A DNA stretch of 64,000 nt from Variovorax sp. 679 (GCF_003952185.1 NZ_RXFS01000003.1:310001-374000), one strand, 5' to 3'. Counted from the stretch's first letter, positions 49,287-58,162 are shown. The notes: generated by a model not told the origin, from the letters alone. A program made the numbers and translations.

Positions 49287-51365
49287 TCAGGCCTTGCGGC
49301 GCACCACCCGGCCGAAGACTTCCTTCGCCTTGCGCCCGAGGGCCCTGGCCTTCAAGGCCTGCAGCTCGCGCGCCAGGCGTGCGCGCTGCTCGGCCGACAG
49401 CGCAGTGCCGAAGCGGCCCAGCGCGGCTTCTAGCGCCGCGCGTTGCGCCTCCACGCGCCCCTGCCGGCCTTCGGCCTCGGCCAGCCATTCGCAGGCATTG
49501 GCGACGCGCTCTCGCAGCGCGGCATCGCCCGAATCGCCGAAGCGCGCGATGAGCGCGCGGTAGGCCTTGACCTGCCCGGCCGGGTCGCCGAGCTTGTCGA
49601 GCGCCTTGGCCTTGTTGATCATCGACTTGGCTGCCCAGAGCTGCAGCGTGCCCTCCCTCGCGCCGGTCGTGCGCGCGATGGCCTCGTCGTAGCAGGCCAC
49701 CGCCGCCTCGAGCTGGCTGGTCTGGCGCAGCGTGGCCCCTTTGCGGAACAGCGCGCCGACCACGCGCCCGCGCAGGTCGGGCAGCTCGGAGTTGCCCCAG
49801 CGCGCGACGATCTCGTCATGCACGCGCATCTCGTCGTCGTGCCGGCCGAGGCGGTCGAGCGCGGTGCTCTTGTATTGCAGGCACAGCGCGACGGTCTCCT
49901 GCATCTCGGTCGAAGGGTCGGCGCCGTAGCGCGCGTCCATCGCGTCGGAGGCTGCGATCACTTCGTCGAAGCGCTCGAGCGCGACCAGGCAGAAGGCCTT
50001 GTGGACCAGCGCCCGCGCGCACTGGCGACGCAGTTCCGGATGCGGCGATGCCGCGTGTGCTGCCAGCACTTCATCGAACAGCGCGATGGCCTCGCGCGAC
50101 TCGCCGGCATCGCCGAGACCGCGGCCCTGCTTGACCTTGTCGCGCACCTCGTCGCGCAGTTCACGCGGCAGCTCCGGCAGGTTGCCTGCGGCGTCGGCCT
50201 TGCGCAGCCGCTTCAGGCAGGCCTGGCAACCTGCGGTGGCCTTGGCCAGCGTGTCCTGCAGCTCGGGCGCAGGCGCGCCCTGGAGCTGGCGCGCGAGTTG
50301 CCGATACACGGTAAACGCATCCTCCGCGCGGCCCAGCCGTTCGAGCAGCACGAAGCCCTTGTTGAGCAGCGCGCTCGCGACGGTGCGATGCACCACGGCG
50401 TCGGTGTCCGCGCCGAAGGTGGCGAGCAGCCGGTCGCAGGCGGCCAGCGCGGCCTCGCCGTCTTCCTGCTCGCGCAGGCCCACCGACCAGTCGTAGGCAC
50501 GGCGTACGGCCATGCGGCGCACCTGCGGCGACGCATCGTGGCCATAGCGGTCGAGCAGCCAGCCGACCAGCTCGGCGCGGTTTGCATGCTCGTCGATGCC
50601 GAAGCCGTCGAAGAACAGCGTCAGCGCCCGCACGCCCTCAATGCGCAGCTCGGGCGCCGCATGAGCGAGATCGGACTCGATCTGGTCGGCCACTGCGAGG
50701 CACATGACCTGCGCCTGCGCATGCTGTGCGAGCTCTCGCAGATTCAGCACCGAGGCCAGACGCGCACGCGCCACGCGCAGCACCACGCCGGGGTCGGTGC
50801 TCCCGTCGAAGCGCTCGATGGCCGCCTCCAGCGTGGCCAGAGCTTCCTGCGGCAGGCCGCGGTGATGCTCGACCTCGGCCTTGAGCAGCCGCGCTTCCAC
50901 GCGCCACGTGTCGAGCGCGGCATCGGGCTGGCTGTCGAGCAGCTCGCTCATGGCATCGCAGGCTTCGCAGCGCGCGGCGGGCTCGTCGATCCACCAGGTG
51001 CGCTGGTACAGCGCATGGGCGATGTGCTCGCGGATCTCCGGCTCGGCGCGCTGGCCATGCGCCGCGACCAGGCGGTCGAGCGTGGCGAGCGCGTCGGCGG
51101 GACGATGCATCTGGCGCAGCATGTGCGCCAGCAGGCGCAGCGCCTGGCAGCAGGGCACGACCACGCCGGCATCGGGTATCGCCGCGAACTCGTCGAGCAT
51201 CCGGGCGCAGGCGGCCAACGCCTCGTTGCGGCGGCCCATGTCGTCAAGCAGCTCGATGCGGCGGAAGCTCGCGGCCGCGCGTTCGGCGGGATGCTGCCGC
51301 AGGCGTGCGATCAAGGCTTGCACCTCGTCCAGTTGCTGCTGCGCGGAGGACTCGACTACATTCAC
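49287..51365 (-). CDS. Large tetratricopeptide-repeat protein
   Basis: This 692-residue, cysteine-poor, wholly helical protein is built of loosely conserved 34-residue TPR-type units with Ala and Leu at helix contacts and frequent 'RRIELLDDMGRRNEALAACA' and 'KGFVLLERLGRAEDAFTVYRQLA' segments. There is no signal peptide or transmembrane helix, so it is probably cytosolic. It starts with GTG at 51365 after AAGGAAG. A longer frame continuing upstream to 52049 would run across ruvC and is not coding. The C-terminus is basic (RRKA). It has no recognisable enzymatic domain. It may be a protein-protein scaffold. It stands alone on the minus strand between two REP copies and ruvC. I do not recognise a function. 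Confidence 0.85.
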   Translation of the reverse strand: MNVVESSAQQQLDEVQALIARLRQHPAERAAASFRRIELLDDMGRRNEALAACARMLDEFAAIPDAGVVVPCCQALRLLAHMLRQMHRPADALATLDRLVAAHGQRAEPEIREHIAHALYQRTWWIDEPAARCEACDAMSELLDSQPDAALDTWRVEARLLKAEVEHHRGLPQEALATLEAAIERFDGSTDPGVVLRVARARLASVLNLRELAQHAQAQVMCLAVADQIESDLAHAAPELRIEGVRALTLFFDGFGIDEHANRAELVGWLLDRYGHDASPQVRRMAVRRAYDWSVGLREQEDGEAALAACDRLLATFGADTDAVVHRTVASALLNKGFVLLERLGRAEDAFTVYRQLARQLQGAPAPELQDTLAKATAGCQACLKRLRKADAAGNLPELPRELRDEVRDKVKQGRGLGDAGESREAIALFDEVLAAHAASPHPELRRQCARALVHKAFCLVALERFDEVIAASDAMDARYGADPSTEMQETVALCLQYKSTALDRLGRHDDEMRVHDEIVARWGNSELPDLRGRVVGALFRKGATLRQTSQLEAAVACYDEAIARTTGAREGTLQLWAAKSMINKAKALDKLGDPAGQVKAYRALIARFGDSGDAALRERVANACEWLAEAEGRQGRVEAQRAALEAALGRFGTALSAEQRARLARELQALKARALGRKAKEVFGRVVRRKA

Positions 51366-51515
51366 ATTCGCTTCCTTGCATGGTGCGCCTCGCGCGAGGC
51401 GGGGCGGGCGGTACGGACCGGGGCGCATTCTGCACACGATCAGCCGGCTTTCAGCCCCCTCTTCGCAACTCTTTTGACATTCTTTTCCCCGGCTTAGGCC
51501 TTTACGTTTCCTTTC

Positions 51516-52064
51516 ATGCGCATTCTCGGCATCGACCCCGGCTTGCAGACCACCGGCTTCGGCGTGGTCGACGCGGACGGCCATGCGCTGCGCTACGTGG
51601 CCAGCGGCACCATCAGTACCCGGCACCTGGGCACCGGCAACCTGCCGGCGCGGCTGAAGGTGCTGTTCGACGGCATCGCGGAAATCACCGCGCGCTACCA
51701 GCCCGATGCGTCGGCGGTAGAAATCATCTTCGTCAACGTCAACCCGCAGTCGACGCTGCTGCTGGGGCAGGCGCGCGGTGCGTGCGTGACCGCACTGGTC
51801 AGCAACAACCTCTCGGTGGCCGAGTACACGGCACTGCAGATGAAGAAGGCGGTGGCCGGACATGGCCAGGCCGCCAAGGCGCAGGTCCAGGAGATGGTGC
51901 GGCGGCTGCTCGACCTCCCCGGCCTGCCGGGCGCCGACGCGGCGGATGCACTGGGCATCGCCATCACGCACGCGCAGGTGGGACGCTCGATGGCGCGGCT
52001 CGCGGAAGCGGCCGAACTGTCGAAAACCCACGCCGGAACCTACCGGCAAGGGCGTTCGCGCTGA
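51516..52064 (+). CDS. ruvC: Crossover junction endodeoxyribonuclease RuvC
   Basis: RuvC cuts Holliday junctions. The 182-residue product has catalytic D7 ([14 protein letters not shown]), a second acidic residue in [13 protein letters not shown], and the C-terminal catalytic Asp pair region [16 protein letters not shown]. Length and spacing match the family. The usual neighbours ruvA and ruvB are not adjacent. It is divergent from the TPR gene, with 150 bp between the starts. It converges on the SHMT-like gene with 12 bp between stop codons. Confidence 0.95.
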   Translation: MRILGIDPGLQTTGFGVVDADGHALRYVASGTISTRHLGTGNLPARLKVLFDGIAEITARYQPDASAVEIIFVNVNPQSTLLLGQARGACVTALVSNNLSVAEYTALQMKKAVAGHGQAAKAQVQEMVRRLLDLPGLPGADAADALGIAITHAQVGRSMARLAEAAELSKTHAGTYRQGRSR

Positions 52065-52076
52065 ACTGAAGGCTCG

Positions 52077-53438
52077 TCAGCGCACGATGTAGCGCAGTTC
52101 GCCGAGCCGCTTGCGGCGCTCGCGCACTTCGGCGGCCACCGATGCGGCGTCGCCTTCCAGGGCCCGCGCGATCCAGCCGGCCAGCTGCGGCATGTCGTCG
52201 GGCGCGAAGCCCAGTCGCACGATCTCGGGCACGCCGAGGCGCAGGCCGTTGATGTCGCCCTCCACCGGCGCGATCGGCAGGCCGATGCCGCAAGCCAGCA
52301 GGCCGCCTTGCGCGAGCTTCTTCGCCGCACGCTGCCCACCGCCCCAGCGAGCCGCCTCGACCGCCAGCTGATGCGACTGCGTGAAGCCGCGCGCCTTCGC
52401 GAACACCGGCAGCCCCTCCGCGTCGAGCGCGCGTGCCAGTGCCTGTGCCGTCTCGCGCATCGCGGCCGCATAGGCGACGCCGTGCACCTTCCAGTCGAGC
52501 AAACCGCGAGCCAGCGCAGCCGTGCGGCCCGCATCCGAATTGGCCGTGAGGCCGGGGTAGGCGATGGCGTCGATGCGCTCCATCAGCGCCGCATCGTTCG
52601 ACACGATCAACCCGCCGGCCGGGCCGCCAAGGCTCTTGTAGGTGCTCATCGTGATCGCATGCGCGCCCTGCTCCAGCGGCTGCGGCCACGCCTTGCCCGC
52701 CACCATGCCCGAGAGATGCGCCGCGTCGAAGAGCAGCTTCGCTCCCACGCTGTCGGCGATCTCGCGGATCGCGGGCACCGGATGCGGGAACAGGTTCAGG
52801 CTGCCACCGATGGTGATGAGCTTCGGCTTCGCCTCGCGCACCAGCTTCGCCAGCGCGGTCACGTCGACCGTGTAGCCGTCGGCATCCACCGGCGCGGAAA
52901 CCGGCTTCAGGCCATAGAGCCCCGCCGCGCCCGCCGCATGGTGCGTGACATGACCGCCGATGCTGGGCGGCGGCACGACGATGGTGTCGCCGGGCTGGCA
53001 GGTGGCCATGAACACGTACAGGTTCGACAGCGCGCCGGAGCTCACGCGCACTTCGGCGAACTTCGCGCCGAACACCTCGGCCGCCAGCTCGGCCGCGACG
53101 ACCTCGATGCGCTCGATGGCTTCGAGCCCCATCTCGTACTTGTCGCCGGGATAGCCGAGCGACGGGCGTGAGCCCAGTCCGCGCGACAGCAGCGCCTCGG
53201 CGGCAGGGTTCATCACGTTGGTGGCGGGGTTGAGGTTCAGGCCGTCGACGTCGTGGATGCGGTGGTTGTCGACCACCAGCCTCTCGATCTCGGCGGCGAC
53301 GCCTGCCGCATCGCGCGCGGCGGCATCGGCGGCGATGGCAAGCACGTGGTCTTCGCTGGCGGCGGGAACCCAGGGGCGGCGTTGCAGGGCGGCGGCAGGC
53401 ATGCGGTGGATCTCGCTGGAAGTGATGGGTGGAGGCAT
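52077..53438 (-). CDS. Divergent serine hydroxymethyltransferase-like PLP enzyme
   Basis: This 453-residue fold-type I PLP enzyme is related to GlyA. The SHMT-like segments are YPGDKYEMG, PSIGGHVTHHAAG, LFDAAHLSGMVAG and a PLP-lysine motif TMSTYKSLGGPAGG. In GlyA the latter is TTTTHKTLRGPRGG, so the residue before Lys is Tyr, not His, and the loop is changed. Folate-binding residues of GlyA are not all conserved by eye. It is therefore probably a paralogue acting on another beta-hydroxy or alpha-methyl amino acid. It is divergent from a LysR-type gene, the usual arrangement for a regulated catabolic enzyme. Exact substrate unknown. Confidence 0.85.
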   Translation of the reverse strand: MPPPITSSEIHRMPAAALQRRPWVPAASEDHVLAIAADAAARDAAGVAAEIERLVVDNHRIHDVDGLNLNPATNVMNPAAEALLSRGLGSRPSLGYPGDKYEMGLEAIERIEVVAAELAAEVFGAKFAEVRVSSGALSNLYVFMATCQPGDTIVVPPPSIGGHVTHHAAGAAGLYGLKPVSAPVDADGYTVDVTALAKLVREAKPKLITIGGSLNLFPHPVPAIREIADSVGAKLLFDAAHLSGMVAGKAWPQPLEQGAHAITMSTYKSLGGPAGGLIVSNDAALMERIDAIAYPGLTANSDAGRTAALARGLLDWKVHGVAYAAAMRETAQALARALDAEGLPVFAKARGFTQSHQLAVEAARWGGGQRAAKKLAQGGLLACGIGLPIAPVEGDINGLRLGVPEIVRLGFAPDDMPQLAGWIARALEGDAASVAAEVRERRKRLGELRYIVR

Positions 53439-53478
53439 CGTCGCCTGCCTCCGCCAGCCGGGCAAACCGGATAATCTG

Positions 53479-53488
53479 GGCCCGGGCC
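53479..53488. promoter_or_regulatory. GGCCCGGGCC palindrome between the SHMT-like and LysR genes
   Basis: A perfect 10-bp palindrome inside the 81-bp divergent spacer, next to ATAATCT (53471-53477). LysR-type regulators often bind a T-N11-A palindrome in such spacers. Weak but suggestive. Confidence 0.35.
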
Positions 53489-53519
53489 ATAGAAAAACTT
53501 GGCCTGAAGGATCGCCCCC

Positions 53520-54479
53520 ATGCCGCTCGCACCGCCGCGTCCCCGCCTTCCGCCGCATACGGCCGTGCGCGCCTTCGAGGCTGCGGCCCGCCACGGCAGC
53601 TTCGCGCGTGCGGCCGAAGAGCTTTTCGTGACGCCGGCCGCCGTCGCGCAGCAGATCAAGGCGCTGGAGACCTGGGCCGGCGGCGCCTTGTTCGAGCGGC
53701 ACAGCCAGGGCATCCGCCTCAGCGCGCACGGCCGGCGCGCATTGCCGGCCCTCAGCGCGGCCGTCGACCAACTCGGACTGGCCGTGCAGGCGCTGCGCCA
53801 CGAAACCCAGACCGCCGCGCGCCGCAGCACGCTGCAGGTGGCCGCGCTACCGGCCGTCGCGCAGCTGTGGCTGTCGCCCCGGCTCTCGCGTCTGAAGGCG
53901 GAGTTGCCTGGCGTCCAGGTGTCGGTGACCGCGCTGGAGCAGCCGCCGAACTTCCGCCGCGAGCCCTTCGACCTGGGCCTCTTCTATGCGCGGGCAGGCG
54001 AGCGCATCGAGACTGCCGCGGGCGCGCAGGCAATCCCGCTCGCACGCGACCGGCTGCTGCCCGTGTGCAGCCCGCGCCTGCAGCAGCCGCTGCCCAGCGG
54101 CCGACCTCGCCCGCTCGATGATCTGGCGGACTTGCTCGCACGCTGCGGCGGCCTGCACGACACAGTGTGGCGCGACGATTGGCAACGCTGGCTGCAGGCT
54201 GTTCGTCCCGGCGTCACGACGGCCGAAGCCGAGGCAATGGCCGCCGGGCCGGACTTCTCGCTCTACAGCCTCGCCCTGCAGGCTGCGCTCGACGGCGAAG
54301 GCGTGCTCATGGGACGCGAGCGTCTCGTAGCGCCGCTGCTGGCTCAGGGCAAGTTGCACGCACCCTGGGGGCGGCCGAAGGCGCTGGGAGACACGGTCAT
54401 GCTGCTGGTGCCGGCGCATCGCAAGGGCCCGCTGCTGGCGCGGCAGGTGCAAGCCTTGCAGGCGCTGACCGAAAACTGA
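53520..54479 (+). CDS. LysR-family transcriptional regulator (GcvA-like)
   Basis: This 319-residue regulator has the LysR winged helix (AVRAFEAAARHGSFARAAEELFVTPAAVAQQIKALE) and a periplasmic-binding-like effector domain (about 95-300). The DNA-binding text with PAAVAQQIK fits the GcvA group, and a divergent SHMT-like gene fits a role in glycine/serine-type metabolism. The start at 53520 is the only well-placed ATG after a purine-rich stretch (GAAGGATCG). Effector unknown. Confidence 0.93.
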   Translation: MPLAPPRPRLPPHTAVRAFEAAARHGSFARAAEELFVTPAAVAQQIKALETWAGGALFERHSQGIRLSAHGRRALPALSAAVDQLGLAVQALRHETQTAARRSTLQVAALPAVAQLWLSPRLSRLKAELPGVQVSVTALEQPPNFRREPFDLGLFYARAGERIETAAGAQAIPLARDRLLPVCSPRLQQPLPSGRPRPLDDLADLLARCGGLHDTVWRDDWQRWLQAVRPGVTTAEAEAMAAGPDFSLYSLALQAALDGEGVLMGRERLVAPLLAQGKLHAPWGRPKALGDTVMLLVPAHRKGPLLARQVQALQALTEN

Positions 54480-54588
54480 AACACAAGCGCCGGACACTTC
54501 CGCGCCGAGCCTCCCCATTTGTAGGGAGGCCACCGCGCGGGCGCGGTGACAGACTTCGCGTCGGCGTCAACAACATCGGGAGCGAACC

Positions 54589-55500
54589 ATGGCAGGAGAA
54601 GATCACGGTGGAGGAACGCCCGCGCCTTCGTCGCGGGTGGAGAGGGTCACGAAATGGGCCAGCGGCGCTTCCGCGCTGATCGCCGTGCTTGCGGCGGCGC
54701 TTGGCCTCTACTGGCAATACAAGGCCGAGAATTCGAAGAGGGCCGCCGAGGATGCCCAGCACCGCGCCGCCGCTTCGGCGCAGGCGAACGAGGCACTGCG
54801 CATCGAATTCGAACGCAAGCGGGTCGACATCTCACTCGACGAAACGCGCTTCAAGCGCGACCAGTACGTCTACGAGAAGGTGGTCGAAGTGCTCCAGATG
54901 GAAGAGAAGGCGCCCGGCCGGCATCGCCGCGAGCAGGCGGCCTTCGCGCTCATCAACTCGGTGGCGTCGGAAGAGCTGGCGGGCCGGCTCTTTCCGATCG
55001 TGGCGCTGTCTTTCGCCGATCCGGTGCTGCGCGCCGAGGCAGGCAAAGTCGGGGAGTTCGCGCAGGAGCAGAAAGCCATCGAAGTCAACCGCAGCGCTGT
55101 AGCGGCGACAAAACCGCCAGCCAACTCTTCATCGGGGAAATTCGCCGGCTTCCGGGTCGACATCCTGTACTGCACGAGCGAGCGCGACACGGAAGTCCGC
55201 AAGCGCAACGAAGGGCCTGCGCGCGATCTGCTCGGCAAGCTGAAGGCCGCGCGCAGCGACGTCACCTGGCGGTTGCGCGAATTTCCCGAGGCGAGCAATG
55301 CCGTTCCCGGCTACCTGATCCGCGGCGTACAGGTCCGCTACAACCCGCGGGACAACGAGACGGAGGCTGCCCAGGCGCTGCGACAGTTGGTGGTGGAGAA
55401 CGTTCCGAAGAACTTCGACGAAGTGACGTTGCGCGAAGTCTCGCAGCGCACACCGTCCTACCTGAGCCTCTTCATCTGCCGGCAGGAGGCGGCCGGCTGA
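54589..55500 (+). CDS. Uncharacterised membrane-anchored protein with coiled coil
   Basis: The 303-residue product has a short polar N-terminus, one transmembrane helix (about 26-45, SGASALIAVLAAALGLYWQ) and a long charged coiled coil (about 46-100, AENSKRAAEDAQHRAAASAQANEALR-type) on the other side. A C-terminal domain of about 110 residues (190-300) has alternating beta and alpha pattern (GFRVDILYCTSERDTEV, VPGYLIRGVQVRYNPRDNETEA). I do not recognise a family. It is separated from the LysR gene by 109 bp and converges on the small membrane gene before lpxC. The coiled coil suggests oligomerisation. No sign of foreign base composition. Confidence 0.72.
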   Translation: MAGEDHGGGTPAPSSRVERVTKWASGASALIAVLAAALGLYWQYKAENSKRAAEDAQHRAAASAQANEALRIEFERKRVDISLDETRFKRDQYVYEKVVEVLQMEEKAPGRHRREQAAFALINSVASEELAGRLFPIVALSFADPVLRAEAGKVGEFAQEQKAIEVNRSAVAATKPPANSSSGKFAGFRVDILYCTSERDTEVRKRNEGPARDLLGKLKAARSDVTWRLREFPEASNAVPGYLIRGVQVRYNPRDNETEAAQALRQLVVENVPKNFDEVTLREVSQRTPSYLSLFICRQEAAG

Positions 55501-55512
55501 GGAAGGCTCAGG

Positions 55513-55689
55513 TCAGGCCACCCGCTCGGCGATCAGCACCGCGAAGAAGCCGAACGCAGCCAGCAGCGTCCACTTCAGCACGATCCAGCCGATGCGCCGG
55601 TACTTGACCTGCCCCGTGCCCGCGTAGAACGCGAAGCACACGCCGGCCACCAGCAGAAGCAGCAGGATGGCCCAGCGGAAGAGAAGCAT
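55513..55689 (-). CDS. Small membrane protein (58 residues) downstream of lpxC
   Basis: The ATG at 55689 opens a 58-codon frame ending in TGA at 55513. The product has two transmembrane helices (about 5-20 and 38-53) joined by a short loop with GQVKYRRIGWIVLK. It lies 24 bp after lpxC on the same strand, so is likely cotranscribed. It is shorter than common gene-finding limits but its hydrophobic pattern and position support it. Function unknown. Confidence 0.7.
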   Translation of the reverse strand: MLLFRWAILLLLLVAGVCFAFYAGTGQVKYRRIGWIVLKWTLLAAFGFFAVLIAERVA

Positions 55690-55713
55690 GTGGGGCGGTG
55701 CGGCCTGTAGTGA

Positions 55714-56637
55714 CTACCAGGCGCGGGCGACTTCGCCGAAACCGCGCGGCGCGCGCTTCTCGTCCTCGAAGGTCACGACCTCGTACGCGTCGCTGTGCGA
55801 GAGCAGTTCGCGCAGCAGCTTGTTGTTGAGCGCATGGCCCGAGCGGAATGCGGTGTACGCGGCCAGCAGCGGCTTGCCGATGATGTACAGGTCGCCCATC
55901 GCGTCGAGGATCTTGTGCTTCACGAACTCGTCGTCGTAGCGCAGGCCGCCTTCGTTCAGCACCTTGGTGTCGTCCATCACGATGGCGTTGTCGAGGCCGC
56001 CCCCGAGCGCGAGGCCCTTGCTGCGCATGTACTCGACTTCCTTCGTGAAGCCGAAGGTGCGCGCCCGTGCAATGTCGCGGCTGTACGAGTCGGTGCCCAG
56101 GTCGAACTCCACGCGCTGGCCGGTGGAGTTGACGACGCGGTGATCGAAGTCGATCTCGAAGCTCAGCTTGTAGCCGTGGTACGGCTCCAGGCTCGCCCAC
56201 TTCTCGTTGGCGCCCTCGCCTTCGCGCACCTCGACCTTGCGGGTCACGCGGATGAAGCGGCGCGGCGCCTTCTGCAGCGCGATGCCCGCGCTCTGCAGCA
56301 GGAACACGAAAGAGGAAGCCGATCCGTCGAGGATCGGCACTTCGTCGGCCGTGATGTCGATGTAGAGGTTGTCAATGCCGAGGCCCGCGCAGGCCGACAT
56401 GATGTGTTCGACGGTCTGCACCTTGGCGCCGCCGGTGGAGACCGTGGACGCAAGGCGCGTGTCGGTGACCGACTCGGCGGTCATGCGGATCTCGACCGGC
56501 TCGGGCAGGTCGACGCGGCGGAACACGATGCCCGTGTCGGCCGGCGCCGGACGCAGCGTCAGCTCCACGCGCTGGCCGCTGTGGAGCCCCACGCCCACGG
56601 CGCGGCTGATCGACTTGAGGGTACGTTGTTGCAGCAC
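55714..56637 (-). CDS. lpxC: UDP-3-O-acyl-N-acetylglucosamine deacetylase LpxC
   Basis: LpxC is the zinc deacetylase that commits to lipid A synthesis. The 307-residue product has the zinc ligand His in [14 protein letters not shown], the second His and the Asp in [14 protein letters not shown], and the catalytic His in FRSGHALNN. The start is GTG at 56637, which gives [12 protein letters not shown] and the normal family length (305-307); an ATG 22 codons upstream would add an unconserved tail. It follows ftsZ in the conserved ftsZ-lpxC order, with a 310-bp spacer containing repeats. Confidence 0.96.
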   Translation of the reverse strand: MLQQRTLKSISRAVGVGLHSGQRVELTLRPAPADTGIVFRRVDLPEPVEIRMTAESVTDTRLASTVSTGGAKVQTVEHIMSACAGLGIDNLYIDITADEVPILDGSASSFVFLLQSAGIALQKAPRRFIRVTRKVEVREGEGANEKWASLEPYHGYKLSFEIDFDHRVVNSTGQRVEFDLGTDSYSRDIARARTFGFTKEVEYMRSKGLALGGGLDNAIVMDDTKVLNEGGLRYDDEFVKHKILDAMGDLYIIGKPLLAAYTAFRSGHALNNKLLRELLSHSDAYEVVTFEDEKRAPRGFGEVARAW

Positions 56638-56738
56638 GGCCGGGATTTTAGGCGCGCGACGGGCGTGGCGGCCTATGCCCCTCGCTATGGCACCGATAGA
56701 CATGGGTTCTATGCAATTCCTTCGAATTGGCCTGAAAT
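56638..56738. other. Leader of lpxC
   Basis: About 100 bp upstream of the lpxC GTG start. No gene seen. It adjoins the inverted repeat at 56739-56838. Confidence 0.4.
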
Positions 56739-56838
56739 GGACGCAAAGGGCACGAGGCGAGCGCAGCGCCTAGAGCCAGCAGACGTCCCTTTCGGGTCGT
56801 CCCTGTACCCCTTACGCCCTCTCGTGCCCTCTGCGTCC
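56739..56838. repeat. 18-bp inverted repeat spanning 100 bp in the lpxC-ftsZ spacer
   Basis: GGACGCAAAGGGCACGAG (56739-56756) matches the reverse complement of 56821-56838 with one mismatch (17 of 18). The 64-bp interior contains shorter complementary pieces (GTCCCTTTCGGGTCGTCCC region). It can form a long RNA stem-loop between ftsZ and lpxC. It could be a mobile-repeat remnant, a stability element or an attenuator. Confidence 0.75.
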
Positions 56839-56863
56839 GGCTGGTCACTTCGCGAAACACCGA

Positions 56864-56947
56864 GGAACCGGCTTTGCCGGGCCTCAGGTGTTGCCCCCGG
56901 AAGGGGATTAGCGAAGCGACACGAAGTGCGCGCAGCCTGGGGGCGAG
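56864..56947. repeat. REP-like repeat, copy C (inverted)
   Basis: About 84 bp, reverse complement of the family: GAACCGGCTTTGCCGG at one end, GACACGAAGTGCGCGCAGCC in the middle and TGGGGGCGAG at the other end. It ends adjacent to the ftsZ stop (56948). Confidence 0.88.
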
Positions 56948-58162
56948 TCAGTCTGCCTGGCGGCGCAGGAAGGCCGGGATCTCGAAGTCGTCCATGCCGC
57001 CCGAAGACAGCGCGTCCACCTTCGCGGCGGCCATCGTGCGGTTGGTGCGCCACACGCTGGGAACGGCCATGCCGTCGTAGTTGGGCTGGCTGCCGCCCGT
57101 GCCGCCGGCATGACCCACGCCACCGAGCGTCGGCACGGTGAACGGGATGTTGTCGGTGCCGGTGCGGATCACTTCCAGCGTCGGCTGCTGGCGGCGTGCG
57201 TCGGCGCGCGACAGGCCGGTGGCCACCACGGTCACGCGCATCTCGTCGCCGAGGCTGTCGTCGTAGGCGGCGCCGTAGATCACATGCGCGTCCGGCGAAG
57301 CGTAGGCGCGGATGGTGTTCATCGCCAGCTTCGACTCGTTCAGCTTCAGCGAGCTCTTCGACGCCGTCACCAGCACCAGCACGCCCTTGGCGCCCGAGAG
57401 GTCGATGCCTTCGAGCAGCGGGCAGGCCACGGCCTGTTCGGCGGCGATGCGCGCGCGGTCGGGGCCGGCTGCGGCTGCGGTGCCCATCATGGCCTTGCCG
57501 GGCTCGCCCATCACGGTGCGCACGTCTTCGAAGTCGACGTTCACGCCGCCGTACTCGTTGATGATTTCCGAGATGCCGCCCACGGCGTTCTTCAGCACGT
57601 CGTTGGCTTGCGCGAAGGCTTCGTCCTGCGTCACGTCCTCGCCCAGCACGTCGAGCAGCTTCTCGTTGAGCACCACGATAAGCGAGTCGACGTTGGCTTC
57701 GAGCTCGGTCAGGCCGGCGTCGGCATTGGTCATGCGACGGCCGCCTTCCCAGTCGAAGGGCTTGGTCACCACGCCTACGGTGAGGATGCCCATTTCCTTC
57801 GCGACGCGTGCGATCACGGGTGCCGCGCCGGTGCCGGTGCCGCCGCCCATGCCGGCGGTGATGAACAGCATGTGCGCACCGTCGATGGCCGCGCGGATGT
57901 CGTCCACCGCCGCCTCGGCCGCATCACGGCCCTTCTCGGGCTTGCTGCCGGCGCCCAGGCCGCTGGTGCCGAGCTGGATGATCTTGTGCGCGTTGCTGCG
58001 CTGCAGGGCCTGTGCGTCGGTGTTCGCGCAGACGAACTGAACGCCCTGCACGCCACGCTCCATCATGTGGGCGACCGCATTGCCGCCGCCACCGCCGACA
58101 CCGATCACCTTGATCTGCGTGCCCTGATTGAACTCTTCGACTTCGATCATTTCGATGGTCAT
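56948..58162 (-). CDS. ftsZ: Cell division protein FtsZ
   Basis: FtsZ is the tubulin-like GTPase that forms the Z-ring. The 404-residue product has the tubulin signature GGGTGTGAAPV, the NTDAQALQRS and AGMGGGTGTG motifs, the T7 loop NADAG region, and a C-terminal tail for FtsA/ZipA binding ending in MDDFEIPAFLRRQAD. A variable linker precedes the tail. Its start is 170 bp from the ftsA end, where a 9-bp stem hairpin (58222-58245) is seen. Confidence 0.98.
   Translation of the reverse strand: MTIEMIEVEEFNQGTQIKVIGVGGGGGNAVAHMMERGVQGVQFVCANTDAQALQRSNAHKIIQLGTSGLGAGSKPEKGRDAAEAAVDDIRAAIDGAHMLFITAGMGGGTGTGAAPVIARVAKEMGILTVGVVTKPFDWEGGRRMTNADAGLTELEANVDSLIVVLNEKLLDVLGEDVTQDEAFAQANDVLKNAVGGISEIINEYGGVNVDFEDVRTVMGEPGKAMMGTAAAAGPDRARIAAEQAVACPLLEGIDLSGAKGVLVLVTASKSSLKLNESKLAMNTIRAYASPDAHVIYGAAYDDSLGDEMRVTVVATGLSRADARRQQPTLEVIRTGTDNIPFTVPTLGGVGHAGGTGGSQPNYDGMAVPSVWRTNRTMAAAKVDALSSGGMDDFEIPAFLRRQAD

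Noticed and set aside
51366..52049. A 228-residue N-terminal extension of the TPR protein
   Set aside because: It runs antisense across the ruvC gene and begins without a ribosome site; the GTG at 51365 has AAGGAAG before it.
53502..53801. Longer N-terminus for the SHMT-like enzyme
   Set aside because: It would overlap the LysR gene; the ATG at 53438 gives a normal-length enzyme and leaves a divergent promoter spacer.
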